Source: CAZVGZ01 sp964627605 (lineage in GTDB: Bacteria; Latescibacterota; MWCZ01; CAZVGZ01). Taken from it: a stretch of 29,641 nt of DNA. Each line of letters starts with the position of its first letter. The stretch's first letter is position 1. The stretch spans positions 1 through 29,641 of the forward strand of contig CAZVGZ010000041.1 in assembly GCA_964627605.1 (NCBI GenBank), given 5' to 3'. The position numbers and the translations under genes are program-made. The notes beneath the pieces are model-generated. The model had not been told where the DNA came from, made no database searches, and saw only the letters and a list, made by a program, of their open reading frames with translations. Shown piece after piece: positions 17,409 through 27,190 of the stretch.

Positions 17409-18737
17409 ATGAACCGAAAACGAAGCTCCCGTCTGGCGTTGGCGACGCTGGGCGCACTGTTTACACCGATCGCTGCACTCGCCGAAGATTCGCTCAATTC
17501 GGGCAATACAGCCTGGATGCTCACAGCGACGGCGTTAGTGTTGTTTATGACAATCCCTGGATTGGCTCTGTTCTACGGCGGGCTGGTGAGGGCGAAAAAT
17601 GTGCTCAGCATACTGATGCAATGTTTTACCCTCACAGCACTCATGACAGTGATCTGGGTGGTGATGGGTTACAGCCTGGCGTTCAACACCAGTGGAATGC
17701 AGAAGGGGGTTTTTAGCTTCAACTCCTTGGTTGGCGGCTTGGGGACAGCTTTCCTCAGCGGTGTTAGTGTCGGCAGCCTGTCAGGGAGCATTCCAGAATC
17801 GGTGTTCATCACTTTCCAGATGACGTTTTTCATCATTACACCAGCGCTCATCGTCGGGGCGTTTGCCGAACGCATGAAGTTTTCGGCGATGCTCTGGTTC
17901 ATGGGAATCTGGTCGGTGGTGGTATACGCCCCCATCTGTCACATGGCTTGGGCGGGCGATGGTTCTCTGTTGGGCGATCTCATAGGCGCTCTGGATTTCG
18001 CCGGGGGCACCGTGGTCCATATCAACGCTGGTATCGCAGCTCTAGTGGCGGCCGTTGTGCTCGGTAAGCGCCATGGCTATCCCCAGACGCTGATGGTCCC
18101 TCACAGCCTGACTTTGACGGTCGTCGGAGCCGCGATGTTGTGGGTCGGATGGTTCGGGTTTAACGCGGGCAGTGCACTCGCCGCTGACGGTTCGGCTGGA
18201 ATGGCGATGCTGGTAACACAGATCGCGACTGCTACAGCTGCGTTGGCGTGGATGTTTGTTGAGTGGATGAAGCATGGCAAACCAAGCGCTCTTGGCACAG
18301 TGACCGGCGCGGTTGCAGGGCTCGTTGCCATCACACCGGCGTCTGGCAGTGTCGGGCCTCCTGGAGCTTTCGCCATCGGGTTGGCAGCAGGAGTCGTCTG
18401 CTTCTGGGCAGCAACTTCGCTCAAAGCGCGATTTGGCTACGATGACTCTCTGGATGCATTCGGAGTTCACTGCGTAGGCGGCATCGTCGGCGCACTGATG
18501 ACCGGGATATTTGTCGCCGAAGGATTGGGCGGAGTGGGTCTAGCCGAAGGCAAGACAATGGGGTCGCAGTTCATCGCTCAGTTCTACAGCGTGGCGATCA
18601 CGGCGATATACAGTGGCGTCTTGTCATATATCATTCTCAAAATCATCGACTCGGTCATTGGTCTGCGTGTCGATGAAAAAGCCGAAGAGATCGGCCTCGA
18701 TGTGTCCTTACACGACGAGCGCGGTTACAACCTATAG
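17409..18737 (+). CDS. amtB: Ammonium transporter AmtB
   Basis: A 442-aa ammonium transporter with a cleavable signal peptide (to about residue 25, ALA-E) and eleven expected membrane helices. The conserved pore pair is present: His204 in VVHINAGIA and His354 in FGVHCVGGIVG, along with Asp196 before it and FAERMKF at 152-158. The C-terminal tail LRVDEKAEEIGLD is the cytoplasmic segment that contacts P-II proteins. The start has AGGAGG seven bases upstream. It moves ammonium or ammonia across the inner membrane, regulated by the upstream GlnK. The operon ends with a strong hairpin terminator. Confidence 0.97.
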   Translation: MNRKRSSRLALATLGALFTPIAALAEDSLNSGNTAWMLTATALVLFMTIPGLALFYGGLVRAKNVLSILMQCFTLTALMTVIWVVMGYSLAFNTSGMQKGVFSFNSLVGGLGTAFLSGVSVGSLSGSIPESVFITFQMTFFIITPALIVGAFAERMKFSAMLWFMGIWSVVVYAPICHMAWAGDGSLLGDLIGALDFAGGTVVHINAGIAALVAAVVLGKRHGYPQTLMVPHSLTLTVVGAAMLWVGWFGFNAGSALAADGSAGMAMLVTQIATATAALAWMFVEWMKHGKPSALGTVTGAVAGLVAITPASGSVGPPGAFAIGLAAGVVCFWAATSLKARFGYDDSLDAFGVHCVGGIVGALMTGIFVAEGLGGVGLAEGKTMGSQFIAQFYSVAITAIYSGVLSYIILKIIDSVIGLRVDEKAEEIGLDVSLHDERGYNL

Positions 18738-18755
18738 TCTGCTAAAAGGTTGTAC

Positions 18756-18810
18756 AGGCGGTCCGTGTTTCCTACTCCAAGGGGGAGCGCGGGCCGCCTC
18801 TCCTTTTTTA
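18756..18810 (+). terminator. Rho-independent terminator of glnK-amtB
   Basis: AGGCGGTCCG (18756-18765) pairs with CGGGCCGCCT (18790-18799) over ten base pairs, one of them G-T. The loop contains an inner CTCC/GGAG pairing, and the stem is followed within a few bases by a run of six T (18804-18809). It begins 18 bp after the amtB stop. Confidence 0.85.
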
Positions 18811-18933
18811 TCAAAGTTGCGTGTCAGCCTGGCAGCGCATTGTCCGAAACGAGTCCATTTGATTATTATTGATTGCTGCGTCAACCAGGCCCAGTGACTC
18901 TGGTCGCAACTGATTTGTATACCCAACTTAGGT

Positions 18934-19009
18934 GGGGCAGTAGCTCAGCTGGGAGAGCGCTTCCCTCGCACGGAAGAGGTCGGCGGTTCGAATCCGCTCT
19001 GCTCCACCA
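18934..19009 (+). tRNA. tRNA-Ala(CGC)
   Basis: The cloverleaf is complete. The acceptor GGGGCAG pairs with CTGCTCC (one G-U pair). The D-arm holds AGCTCAGCTGGGAGAGC. The anticodon stem CTTCC/GGAAG encloses CTCGCAC (anticodon CGC, alanine GCG codons). The T-arm is GGCGG-TTCGAAT-CCGCT. The discriminator is A and the CCA end is encoded at 19007-19009, unlike the tRNA-Gly in this window. Confidence 0.95.
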
Positions 19010-19183
19010 TTCCTCATTTTCGCCGATCTTACCCTCCTCGTCGCCTCTGTTGTTAGTTATCTCTCCATTTGCAACTGCAATAAAATCAAAGGGTTGACGA
19101 TACTCGACCTGAAGCTCACCTGCCTCCGGTGGAAAAAACGGCTGCCCACCATTGGCAAATCCAGATAGTGCCAACTCGCGCCG

Positions 19184-19447
19184 CTATGCGGCGAACTCCC
19201 CTAGCGCCTCATCCAGATCGCTGGCCCCAACGCCGTCGCTCTCATTGAGGCGACCGACGAAATCCGATATGATCCGCTCGATGACAAAGCCGTCGTGGAC
19301 ATGACGTCCAGCGAGAGCTCTGTCGATTTCCGCATCGCGGTTGTGGTCGTTGAGCTCCGTGAAGTAGACCACTCGGAACCGGCTGTTGTAGCCCTCCCCC
19401 TGATAGATCTCGTACATCACCTTGTTCCACTCTTGCGCTGCCATCAT
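19184..19447 (-). CDS. Hypothetical 87-aa protein at the end of the dehydratase-like operon
   Basis: A small soluble protein starting MMAAQEWNKVMYEIYQGEGY with a good AGGAG ribosome site four to five bases before the ATG at 19447. It is acidic, with a helical C-terminal half (IERIISDFVGRLNESDG), and no family is recognised. It begins 56 bp after the stop of the DUF2229-containing gene on the same strand, so it is probably the last cistron of that operon. An involvement in the dehydratase-like system is only inferred from position. Confidence 0.6.
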   Translation of the reverse strand: MMAAQEWNKVMYEIYQGEGYNSRFRVVYFTELNDHNRDAEIDRALAGRHVHDGFVIERIISDFVGRLNESDGVGASDLDEALGEFAA

Positions 19448-19503
19448 CGCTCCTGTCCATTGGCCGGTTCTAACGGCGAATTTCCCACCTGATACTGGCT
19501 GCC

Positions 19504-21074
19504 CTAGGCACCGATCAGCCTGTCCCCAATGCTGGCATCCGACATCTTTTTTTTAAGACTGACTTCTAACTCGCGCATTTTTGTGTCGATCTGCTGTTTC
19601 TGTTCGCGGTGTCGCACGAGTGTTTCGCGGTACGCCGCCAGGAAATAGGAAATGGTCTCGACGCGGATTTTTATCGAGCCGGTAGGTTTGTTCTCGTCGA
19701 TGTCTTTAAAGCTAAAAAGAGGCGTACCAGAAGCCTCGATAATCTCTTCGACCACAGTGTACACCGGTGCGTCGTGTCCACATTTGAAATTGGACATCTC
19801 CAATGCGACCAGATTGGGATGACGCGCAACGTATTTCGCCGCAAAAATCTTCTGCGATGTGTTCTCGCTATAGCTGTTTTTCCACACGTCGCCTATATCC
19901 AGTGGATCGCTGATATCACCCTCGGCCACCTCGTCTCCGAAGAGCCTCTGCAAAATGTCCTTGTCAAGCGGTAGTGACGCCTGACTGAAAATCGGATAGC
20001 CCAGCTTCTGGAACTCAGTCATGATTTCGTGGTTGATGCCAGGGTCGTTGTGATAGGGCCTGGCTAGCAGCACCATCCCCAGACGATCCTGGTCTTCAAG
20101 GTCGTCCAGAACACTCCTGGCTCTGTCGCGTTGGACGACATCGACAAAAGTATCGAGCGCCGCAAACCCTTCACAGACAGCCCGCGCGTTCTCTTCGACA
20201 GAAAGTCCCAATATCTCTTGCCAGGTCTCGAACATCTCCCGTTCGAGCTTCTTGGGTTCTCCTGGGTTGAGCAGAGGGTTGATGTATCTGATGCCTAGTT
20301 CGGCGAATAGGTCTCCCTCTTTGGTAAACGCCGCTTTCACCGACTCTGATGTTGCCGTCACCGTGGGGCAGGCCCGATGCGCTTGTACATCTACCAACTG
20401 GCTCGGTAAGACATCGATCATCGGGAAAAAAACAAAATCCATCACCTTTTTGGCGTGGTGGACCTGAAGAAGGTTGTGCATGTGTGGGATGCACACTTTG
20501 CTCGGGAAACAGGGGTCGATGGCACCGCGCTTGGCACCTTCTTTATACATCTCCTCACTGGTGTAGTCCGACCAGACCAGGTTTTTGTCTTTGATGCCAA
20601 GGCTCTCGAAATACGCGGTGAAGAAAGGTGCCAACGAGTACATATTGAGCACCCTGGGGATCCCTATGCGTAGGTCGCTCCTCTCGCCACGCGCACGCGC
20701 TTTGGCGCTGGGCAAAAACTCCAGGCGCCGAGGCCGATCAACGACGATCGGTGGTTTGAACGACTTGAACGCTGTGTTGGCGGCTATCTCAATCAAATTG
20801 GGGTTGGCTTTCTTGATCGTGTCAAGTTCCGCTTTGATCCCGCGCATATCCCCCACGTCCTCCACTGTGCCCTTTTCGCAGGTTGCAATAATGATGCGGG
20901 TGGTGTTTAGCGCGATGGGGATTTTCGAATCCATTTTGCGCTGTTTTCTTGGCGTCTGATCGGCATCAGGAGCGATCTCTGCTGGTACCGCACCGGTGTT
21001 TGAAACTTCGGTGTTGCGCCGCGCCTTTCCCGACCTCGGCTGCTCCGGTCCCGATTTGATCGAGAACATCTCTT
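19504..21074 (-). CDS. DUF2229 half of the activase fusion protein (5' end in gap)
   Basis: About 523 codons running from the N gap to the stop at 19504; the first complete codon is GAG at 21072-21070, just before an ATG at 21069 that is probably internal. It begins with a variable linker, then IIATCEKG, and a DUF2229 (COG3580) domain with IGIPRVLNMYS, DPCFPSKVCIPHMHN, DPGINHEIM and MSNFKCGHDAP. A charged helical tail ends it. These cysteines probably help hold an iron-sulfur cluster, as in the 2-hydroxyacyl-CoA dehydratase family. The sequence directly before it, across the gap, ends in a CxxCxxxC motif, which in full-length relatives sits just ahead of this domain. So this is the C-terminal part of the same polypeptide as 21085-23206, not a separate gene. 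Confidence 0.85.
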
Positions 21075-21084
21075 NNNNNNNNNN
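21075..21084. other. Scaffold gap of 10 N inside one gene
   Basis: Ten N bases join two sequence blocks. The flanking minus-strand reading frames both belong to one predicted protein, but as drawn they are out of frame with each other. They join in frame if the true gap length is a multiple of three. The 10-N length is therefore a placeholder, and a predicted frameshift here is an assembly artefact. Confidence 0.9.
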
Positions 21085-23206
21085 TCTCGTCGGCTTGCGA
21101 TGTTCTTACATCCACAAACGTGCGCAAACATTTGTTTTTGCAGAAATAACAGCGTGTGCGCTCATCTCGGGTTGTCGTGTATTCAATCGCTTCGACAGCA
21201 TCAAGCCCGATAAACTCAGTAAGATGTCCATTATCATAAAGAAGTGCCGCCTCAAGTGCTGCACCGATAGCGCCTGATTCACCGGTAAATTTGTGGACTA
21301 TCACCTCAGGCTTTACAGATTTGCCGTCAAATCGGCTCTCAATGAAGTCCACCTGTGATTTGACAGCCGCCAGATTGTGCTGGGTGCCTCCTTGCAGCAC
21401 GAAAGTTTTGCCGAGGTTGGACAGGTTGGATATCTGACTCACATAGAGCCAGATATTTTTGGGAATTACGTTGGCCAATCCCGCCATAATCTCTTGCGGT
21501 TTCCAGCCCTGGCGCTGAAAATCGACTATGTCTGACTGCATAAACACTGCGCATCCATAGCCAAAATCGGGCATACTCTCGGCGTCAAAAGCGACCTCGG
21601 CAAACTCCTCCACCGCGTAGCCAAACTGGTCGGCTGTGCTTTGCAGGAAATAGCCGTTGCCAGCCGAGCACTGGGTATTGAGTTTAAAATCTTTGACCTG
21701 CCCGTTCTTGAGGATGATGATCTTGATATCCTGGCCGCCGACATCGCATATCACATCCACCTGGGGGTAGTAGTGAACTGCGGCTTTCGTGTGAGCCACG
21801 GTTTCCACCAACGCCACATCAGCAGCCAACGCGCCCTTGAGCACGTCTTTAGCGTAGCCCGTGGTCGCCACCCCTAACACATCGAGCGTCGCCCCCTGGC
21901 TCTCAATCTGCTCCCTGAGGTTGCCGAACATCTGGACAGTGTCTTCGATGGGGTTGCCTTTGGAGAGCTGGTAGGCTTTGGCTAATAACCGTCTATCGAG
22001 GCCCATCAAAACAGCTTTGGTCGATGTCGATCCGCTATCAACACCGACAAAACCGCTAACAATCTGTCCTGTCTCGAAGGCCGCAGGCTCCCACTCCTCT
22101 TTCTTGAAGCGGGTCTTGAAAGCCTCAAGCTCGTCGTTTGACTCTGACAACCCACCTGACCCTCTGGAGCGCTTCTCCTCCACACGTCCCACATTCAGGT
22201 AGTGCGACAGAGCCTCTGTTCCCAGATAGAACCCCACCCCAGGCTCTTCCTGTTTCCCAAACTCCACCGCACCTATCGCTGCGAAATATTGGGCGTTATC
22301 CGGGACGACAATCAGCTCGTCAATCGGCCTATCAGGTACCTCAACACCGCGCTCCTCCCAGATGAGCGGAATGTTGTGTCGCCAACACTCCACCATTCCG
22401 GTTATGTAGGTATTCGGCCCTCCCAACAGTAGAACTACCGGTCGCAGAGTATGACCTCGTGTCAGGACTGAGAGGTTCTGCTGTATGATCGATTCAAAGA
22501 GCGACGCCATCAGCTCATTCGTGGGCACTCCCTGCTTTTGTAGGCCATTGATGTCCGTTTCAGCGAAGACTCCACACTTTCCGGCGACGTGATGGAGTCT
22601 GATACCATCATAGCCCTGATTGCGGAGATCATCCGGCGCGATCTTGAGTTTCGCATTTATTTTGTCGATTACAGCCCCGGTGCCTCCTGCACACTTGTCG
22701 TTCATCGAAGGGATTTTCTTCTTTTTGTCGCTTCCAAGTAGGTCTTTGAACACAATTATCTTGGCGTCTTGCCCTCCCAGCTCCACCACCGAATCTGTTT
22801 CGGGATACAGCTTCTCCACGGCAAGGCTGACCGCAGTCACCTCCTGCACGAACTTCGCGCCTACGTAATGCGCGAACGCCGCACCACCAGAACCTGCCAC
22901 AAACAGCCGAAAAGATTCAGGTGGCTTCGACAGATCGGCCTCTATACGGCACAAAAACTCCAACACTTTTTCTGGCTGCTTGGTCTCGTGGCGCTCATAG
23001 TCCTGCCAGAGTATCTCATCGGTCCTAGGATCCACCACCACCGCCTTGACGGTTGTGGAACCCACATCAAGCCCGATAAACAGATCTCTGTCACCTGATC
23101 TGGCCTCAGATTTAGGAGCCAGGGAGGGCTTGATTTCCCTCTGGAGTGCGCTGTCGTCACCCCCGGATTCGTCATACATCGGTAGAGCATGCGCAAAATC
23201 GATCAT
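21085..23206 (-). CDS. Double 2-hydroxyacyl-CoA dehydratase activase (3' end in gap)
   Basis: About 707 residues before the gap form two BadF/BadG/BcrA/BcrD-type ASKHA ATPase domains. Domain 1 (about 40-330) has FIGLDVGSTTVKAV, VVELGGQDAKI, the cluster cysteines Cys172 (NDKCAGGTGA) and Cys211 (KCGVFAETD). Domain 2 (about 384-660) has FVGVDSGSTSTKAV, VCDVGGQDIKI, Cys513 (NTQCSAGNGYF) and Cys552 (GCAVFMQSD). Each pair would supply ligands of the 4Fe-4S cluster bridging activase subunits; having two fused copies suggests an internal pseudo-dimer. A CYFCKNKC motif (686-693) leads into the DUF2229 part beyond the gap. In the family the activase uses ATP to push one low-potential electron into the dehydratase. 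The ATG at 23206 overlaps the upstream stop as ATGA, indicating translational coupling. Confidence 0.9.
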
Positions 23207-25083
23207 ACTGCGACCCCTTCGCCAACAGCCGACATGCCCTGCAAGAGATCAGGAGAAGGGCTAGCGAGGCTTTCAAGGTCTGTCAGAACGGATCCTTCTG
23301 GGCGCACGTTGTGGCTTTGCAACAGACTGGAGATATGCAGCGCCATTCTAGCCGCCGTTCCGACGAAATTTTCGGCTGGGGGAACATGGAAGGTGCCATG
23401 CTTTAACTCTGGATGTTTGTCAACGTATGAGCGCAGTTGGCTTAGTGGATACCCACCCTTTTCAAGCGCTCTGGCAAACTCCTGTCGCGCTTTGGTGCGG
23501 GCCTCGCCAAGCGCCATCTGAACACGGCTGTGCGCGTTGATCTCACCTTCCCCTGATGTCTCGATAGGCAAATAAATCATTTCGGGGAAGTGGGACATCA
23601 CAGCGGCTTGCGCGCCATCGGACTGCGTCGATGGCATGCACCCGAACGGTTTTAAACACAAGACCATGTGGCAAAGGTCGTTGTTGTGGTAGTAGATATT
23701 CTTGGCCACCTCTAAATGCCCCTCGCCGCCTTGGGCACGCGAGTTGTAGAACGGGTGCGCAATCCGCTCCATCTTGAGCTGGTCCACAAGCTCGTGGGCG
23801 GTTCCGCCAAGCGCGCTCCGAAGCCGATTGTATTCGCGTGTAAACACAACCCGGGCCAGGGAGAGCGTTTTTGTCAATTTCCCTGCTCGCCACTCGCTCA
23901 ATATCCGTCTGATCGGACTGCGCCATGTGGGCACTATCATCCCCTCTGCAAGCCCTTTACGGTCCTTCAGCGAGTTCTGCGCTCCGTGGATCATGTACAC
24001 GATCCATGTGGCGACTGGCTCCACCAATATCTCGGAGTTCTCCCGCTCAAGGAACTCGAACATATTGAAGTTGCCGTCGCCTTCGGTGGTTTGAGCCCAG
24101 AACTCCCCTGTGACCTTTACTACCGGCTTCACACGGAAACGATCTAGAGAAATACCGTCAAACCGTTCTCTGGCCCGCACCATCGCGTCGACATATTCAT
24201 CCCCGTTGAGCTGATCCAGAAACTTCCCGACGGCGGTGGCTGTGCCCTCAAGACCAGGAAGCCATCTCAACAGCTTTCCAAAGCGACCTGACAGCTCGAA
24301 ACGTTTTTTGGAGCGCATTACTTCGTGAAGATCATCCATCACCTCATCAAGAACCCTATCGGTGTCTCCAGGTACCGATTCGTAGGGGCGAATTTGATGC
24401 GCCAGCTCGTTTACGAGATCGGCGATGTTAGTCGAGTTGAGGAATGCCATAAAAAAATCAACGTCCAGCACCAGACCAGCCTCTATTTCCGACTGATCCA
24501 AACCTTCATTCTGCTGGAACAGGATTACGCGGAAACCTTCAAACCCCGAATTGCGGAGCGCCAAACGAAACTCAGCTTCGTACATCCCGAACCTGCATGG
24601 GCCACAGGCGCCAGCCGTAAAGAACACGTACTGGTCGATTATTTCCTGGCGCGTAAACCCTTGAGATTCCAAGCTTTTGAGGTATTGGACGAGATTGCCC
24701 ACTGTGAAGTATGTCGGGTTACACTGCCCGTTGTTGCCATACTCTTTTCCGGTCTGGAACGCTTTGACATCAGGGGTGGGCAGCTCCTCGCACCTGTATC
24801 CCATACCTTCGAGTGCGCCCTGTATCAGTGTCTCGTGTTTCCAGGTCAACCCGCCAAAAAGTAGAGTCGTCCGTTCTCGCTGATCGGCTGTAAACGGAAG
24901 TTCGGCAGGCCGCTTTACATGCTCGATCGACGTCGGCAGACCCACCTCCGCCTCCAAAGTTCTTCGAGCTTCTGCCAACTTACTTTCAAGCTCGCTTTCG
25001 CCTTGTGACTGCGGACGTGCTTCTGTATCTAGAAGCGGCAAAACGCCGCTGTCTGTGTTCAGATGAGCGTCTATATGTGACAT
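23203..25083 (-). CDS. 2-hydroxyacyl-CoA dehydratase-like (HgdB-type, COG3581) protein
   Basis: A 626-aa protein related to the dehydratase component of 2-hydroxyacyl-CoA systems. Candidate iron-sulfur cysteines are Cys121 (NNGQCNP), Cys160 and Cys163 (GACGPCRFGMYEAE), and Cys471, Cys476 and Cys482 (LCHMVLCLKPFGCMPST). GEGEINAHSRVQM follows near 511. The N-terminal 60 residues are variable and charged. The start at 25083 has GGGGG about nine bases upstream. Known enzymes of this superfamily remove water from 2-hydroxyacyl-CoAs by a ketyl radical and are oxygen sensitive; COG3581/COG3580 members have no settled substrate, so the reaction is not claimed. It is the first gene of the operon and ends in an ATGA overlap with the double activase, consistent with a matched complex. 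Confidence 0.88.
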   Translation of the reverse strand: MSHIDAHLNTDSGVLPLLDTEARPQSQGESELESKLAEARRTLEAEVGLPTSIEHVKRPAELPFTADQRERTTLLFGGLTWKHETLIQGALEGMGYRCEELPTPDVKAFQTGKEYGNNGQCNPTYFTVGNLVQYLKSLESQGFTRQEIIDQYVFFTAGACGPCRFGMYEAEFRLALRNSGFEGFRVILFQQNEGLDQSEIEAGLVLDVDFFMAFLNSTNIADLVNELAHQIRPYESVPGDTDRVLDEVMDDLHEVMRSKKRFELSGRFGKLLRWLPGLEGTATAVGKFLDQLNGDEYVDAMVRARERFDGISLDRFRVKPVVKVTGEFWAQTTEGDGNFNMFEFLERENSEILVEPVATWIVYMIHGAQNSLKDRKGLAEGMIVPTWRSPIRRILSEWRAGKLTKTLSLARVVFTREYNRLRSALGGTAHELVDQLKMERIAHPFYNSRAQGGEGHLEVAKNIYYHNNDLCHMVLCLKPFGCMPSTQSDGAQAAVMSHFPEMIYLPIETSGEGEINAHSRVQMALGEARTKARQEFARALEKGGYPLSQLRSYVDKHPELKHGTFHVPPAENFVGTAARMALHISSLLQSHNVRPEGSVLTDLESLASPSPDLLQGMSAVGEGVAV

Positions 25084-25165
25084 CTATATGTGCCCCCGAT
25101 AGGGATAAAATCTTCAGTACTGAGTCGCACACAAAATACACACTGATGTGTGCACAGCACAAGGG
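25084..25165 (-). promoter_or_regulatory. Palindromic upstream region of the dehydratase-like operon
   Basis: TCAGTACTGA at 25114-25123 is a perfect 10-bp palindrome 31-40 bases before the start codon, placed like an operator. Nearby TGTGCACA (about 25150-25157) is a second palindrome, flanked by TGTGTG-rich sequence. On the minus strand TTGTGC, an 18-base spacer and TATTTT form a weak promoter candidate lying between these elements. Confidence 0.45.
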
Positions 25166-25457
25166 TATCGCCAGTCGCGCTCCAGCCTGAGAAGAGCTTT
25201 TGGGGGTGGGTCTAGAGGCGCTTAGATCAGTCCATTGGCGAAGCTGTGAATCGGCTGTTGGTGCGAGTAAGGGAGTTCCGAGGGAATCTAAACGCTGACA
25301 TCTACAGCAGTTAGTGATCTCCAACTAAGACCTGATATTGGTTATAGCGGAAGCGCGGGTTCAGCGCCCAAAAAAGCATAACCACATTTTTTATGTTTCT
25401 GAGCGACTGCAAGTAGGAAATTACGGGCGGTACTAGAAACCGAGCCCACAGATACGC
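25166..25457. other. Intergenic remainder without a gene
   Basis: Together with the preceding operator-like stretch this makes a 374-bp interval between two same-strand genes. Open frames here are short shadows with no ribosome site. A hairpin-poor, mixed-composition sequence; I see no terminator with a T-run behind the glycoside hydrolase-like gene stop at 25458. Confidence 0.4.
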
Positions 25458-27104
25458 TTAGGAATGCTCTCCATAGTCGATGTGTAGGTCCACGCGCCCC
25501 ATCATCAGATCGCGGGGGCCATCAAGTTGTGGGTCCGGTTCCATCAACCGCACCGTAAGCAGGTTCTCTCCGTATTTGGGTAGCGGGCCTCGCGTAAGAT
25601 CAAAACTCACAAAACGACTCCAATTTTTGTTTATATCGGCGCCGTTCAACGCATACGGGGTCAATTCGTCTTTCTGAATCCGTTCTGGTACGATTGGATC
25701 GCCATTTAGGAGATACTCCATCTCGTCGATCCGGCCCCAGATGAGGTGCCACTCGTTCAGTTCGTCTATCGGCGGCGTCACCAGTCTGAACTGGATTTTC
25801 AGCGTCACACTCTCGAGATCGCCGCAGTCCGATGAATCTTGAAGTGAATCGCTCACGCTAAACGTCCGTTCGGCTCCATCGCCTGATCTATCAGGATCGG
25901 ACGACCAGACTAGATCGTGGGGGTGATCCACATGCCAGCATGAGGTGTATATCTTGCTTCGCCGCTCGATAGAGTCCTTGTCGCCAAGTTCCATAAGGTG
26001 AGGCATCGCCCTGGCGACCGGTCCAGGATAGGGCCCTGACCAGAACCCGGCACCGTTGAAGAAAAACACGCCGGTCACGCCCTGGTGATAGTAGTTGAGG
26101 CATGCGGCACGAAAATACTCGATCTTCCCGAACTCTTTGGTGTCATTGAGGTCGAACCCGATACAGTCAAATCCAGCGTAGATCGGTATGTCGTTAGACC
26201 TGCCGGTTTCGATAACTTCACTCAGGTCAGAGCCGTATGTCCTCCCGATGGACAGACTATCGATCAACCCTTCATTTAGCCACGTCTTCCAGTCCATACC
26301 AGCATCATCACAGACCGGTTGTTCATAGATTCTTGCCAGAATTCGCATCGGCCTTCCACGCCGCTCAAATGCTGGAGTTACACTAGCGCGTACCTCCCTT
26401 ACCAGTTCGGTAAGGCATTCAGGTTTTTCTTCGCCAGGAGGGAAATATGGCCTGCTGCGGGAGAAATCGAGATCGATGCCGTCGACGTCGTAACACTCTG
26501 CGGCAGCAACTATTGGCGCGATTACATGTTCGCGGACCTCAGGATGAGAGAAATCCAATCCAGAAATTCGCCTGGCGGCAGAAGCGCTGTCGTCTTTTGG
26601 CAACACTCCTTTGCCCACGGTCATCTCGCGATTGGCCAGCCACCAGCGCGGATGCTCATCCCACGAGCCATGATGGTAGTCGTTCATCCGAAACGCCAGA
26701 GTGAAATCTAGCCCATGTCCCCTTGCCGCCTCTGAGACCAGGTCTACTACATCAACGCCCTGCTTCCACAGCTCGTGACTGGTTCCATACCTGCGGCGCT
26801 GCCCCTCGTTGTGATACCGATCCGGGTCTGGTCGAGCGTTTTCCATAAACACGCCCATAGGCATTCCATCAGGACCGACATATTCGTAGGGCGAGGGGTC
26901 TATGTGATCGCGCCAAAGACGCGGCATGTCATACGGCCCGCCAAGATATGTGTGTCCCAACCATGAAAAGCAGTCAACCTGCGTCCGCGTGACAGGGATG
27001 ACCGCTTTGCGCAACACGTTTTCGGGCGTGATTGGAAAATCCATGTACTGCATCGCATGTCCGACCTCATGCCAGATAATGCGATAGGGTTTGCCCTGGA
27101 TCAT
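25458..27104 (-). CDS. GHL10-like TIM-barrel glycoside hydrolase
   Basis: A 548-aa protein with a TIM-barrel fold like the GHL10 and family-10-like hydrolases of uncultured bacteria. It opens with RIIWHEVGHAMQY, then DVVDLVSEAARGHGLDFTLA, a barrel strand with DGIDLDFSRSRPYF (acid residues at a typical catalytic position), DSLSIGRTYGSDLSEV, IYAGFDCIGFD and GVTGVFFFNGAGFW. A C-terminal beta domain (about 400-548) resembles a sugar-binding jelly roll. No signal peptide is visible from this start. ATG at 27104 is preferred for its AAGGGGG ribosome site; an ATG at 27194 in the same frame is possible, as it overlaps the upstream stop as ATGA. The substrate is unknown. Confidence 0.75.
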   Translation of the reverse strand: MIQGKPYRIIWHEVGHAMQYMDFPITPENVLRKAVIPVTRTQVDCFSWLGHTYLGGPYDMPRLWRDHIDPSPYEYVGPDGMPMGVFMENARPDPDRYHNEGQRRRYGTSHELWKQGVDVVDLVSEAARGHGLDFTLAFRMNDYHHGSWDEHPRWWLANREMTVGKGVLPKDDSASAARRISGLDFSHPEVREHVIAPIVAAAECYDVDGIDLDFSRSRPYFPPGEEKPECLTELVREVRASVTPAFERRGRPMRILARIYEQPVCDDAGMDWKTWLNEGLIDSLSIGRTYGSDLSEVIETGRSNDIPIYAGFDCIGFDLNDTKEFGKIEYFRAACLNYYHQGVTGVFFFNGAGFWSGPYPGPVARAMPHLMELGDKDSIERRSKIYTSCWHVDHPHDLVWSSDPDRSGDGAERTFSVSDSLQDSSDCGDLESVTLKIQFRLVTPPIDELNEWHLIWGRIDEMEYLLNGDPIVPERIQKDELTPYALNGADINKNWSRFVSFDLTRGPLPKYGENLLTVRLMEPDPQLDGPRDLMMGRVDLHIDYGEHS

Positions 27105-27190
27105 CAAAGACCCCCTTCCGTGGACGGTAAATGTTGACGCTGTGGACCCAAGTAGAGTTTTCAACCCCAATCTGTCCTCCAACGACGCTG

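Noticed and set aside
18873..19174. Open frames on both strands across tRNA-Ala, with SSSAGRALPSHGRGRRFES and RADSNRRPLPCEGSALPAEL
   Set aside because: Same artefact: translations of a tRNA gene and its complement.
20966..21074. Continuation of the activase frame across the N gap (RDVLDQIGTGAAEV...)
   Set aside because: It is out of frame with the DUF2229 sequence and arises only because the gap was written as 10 N.
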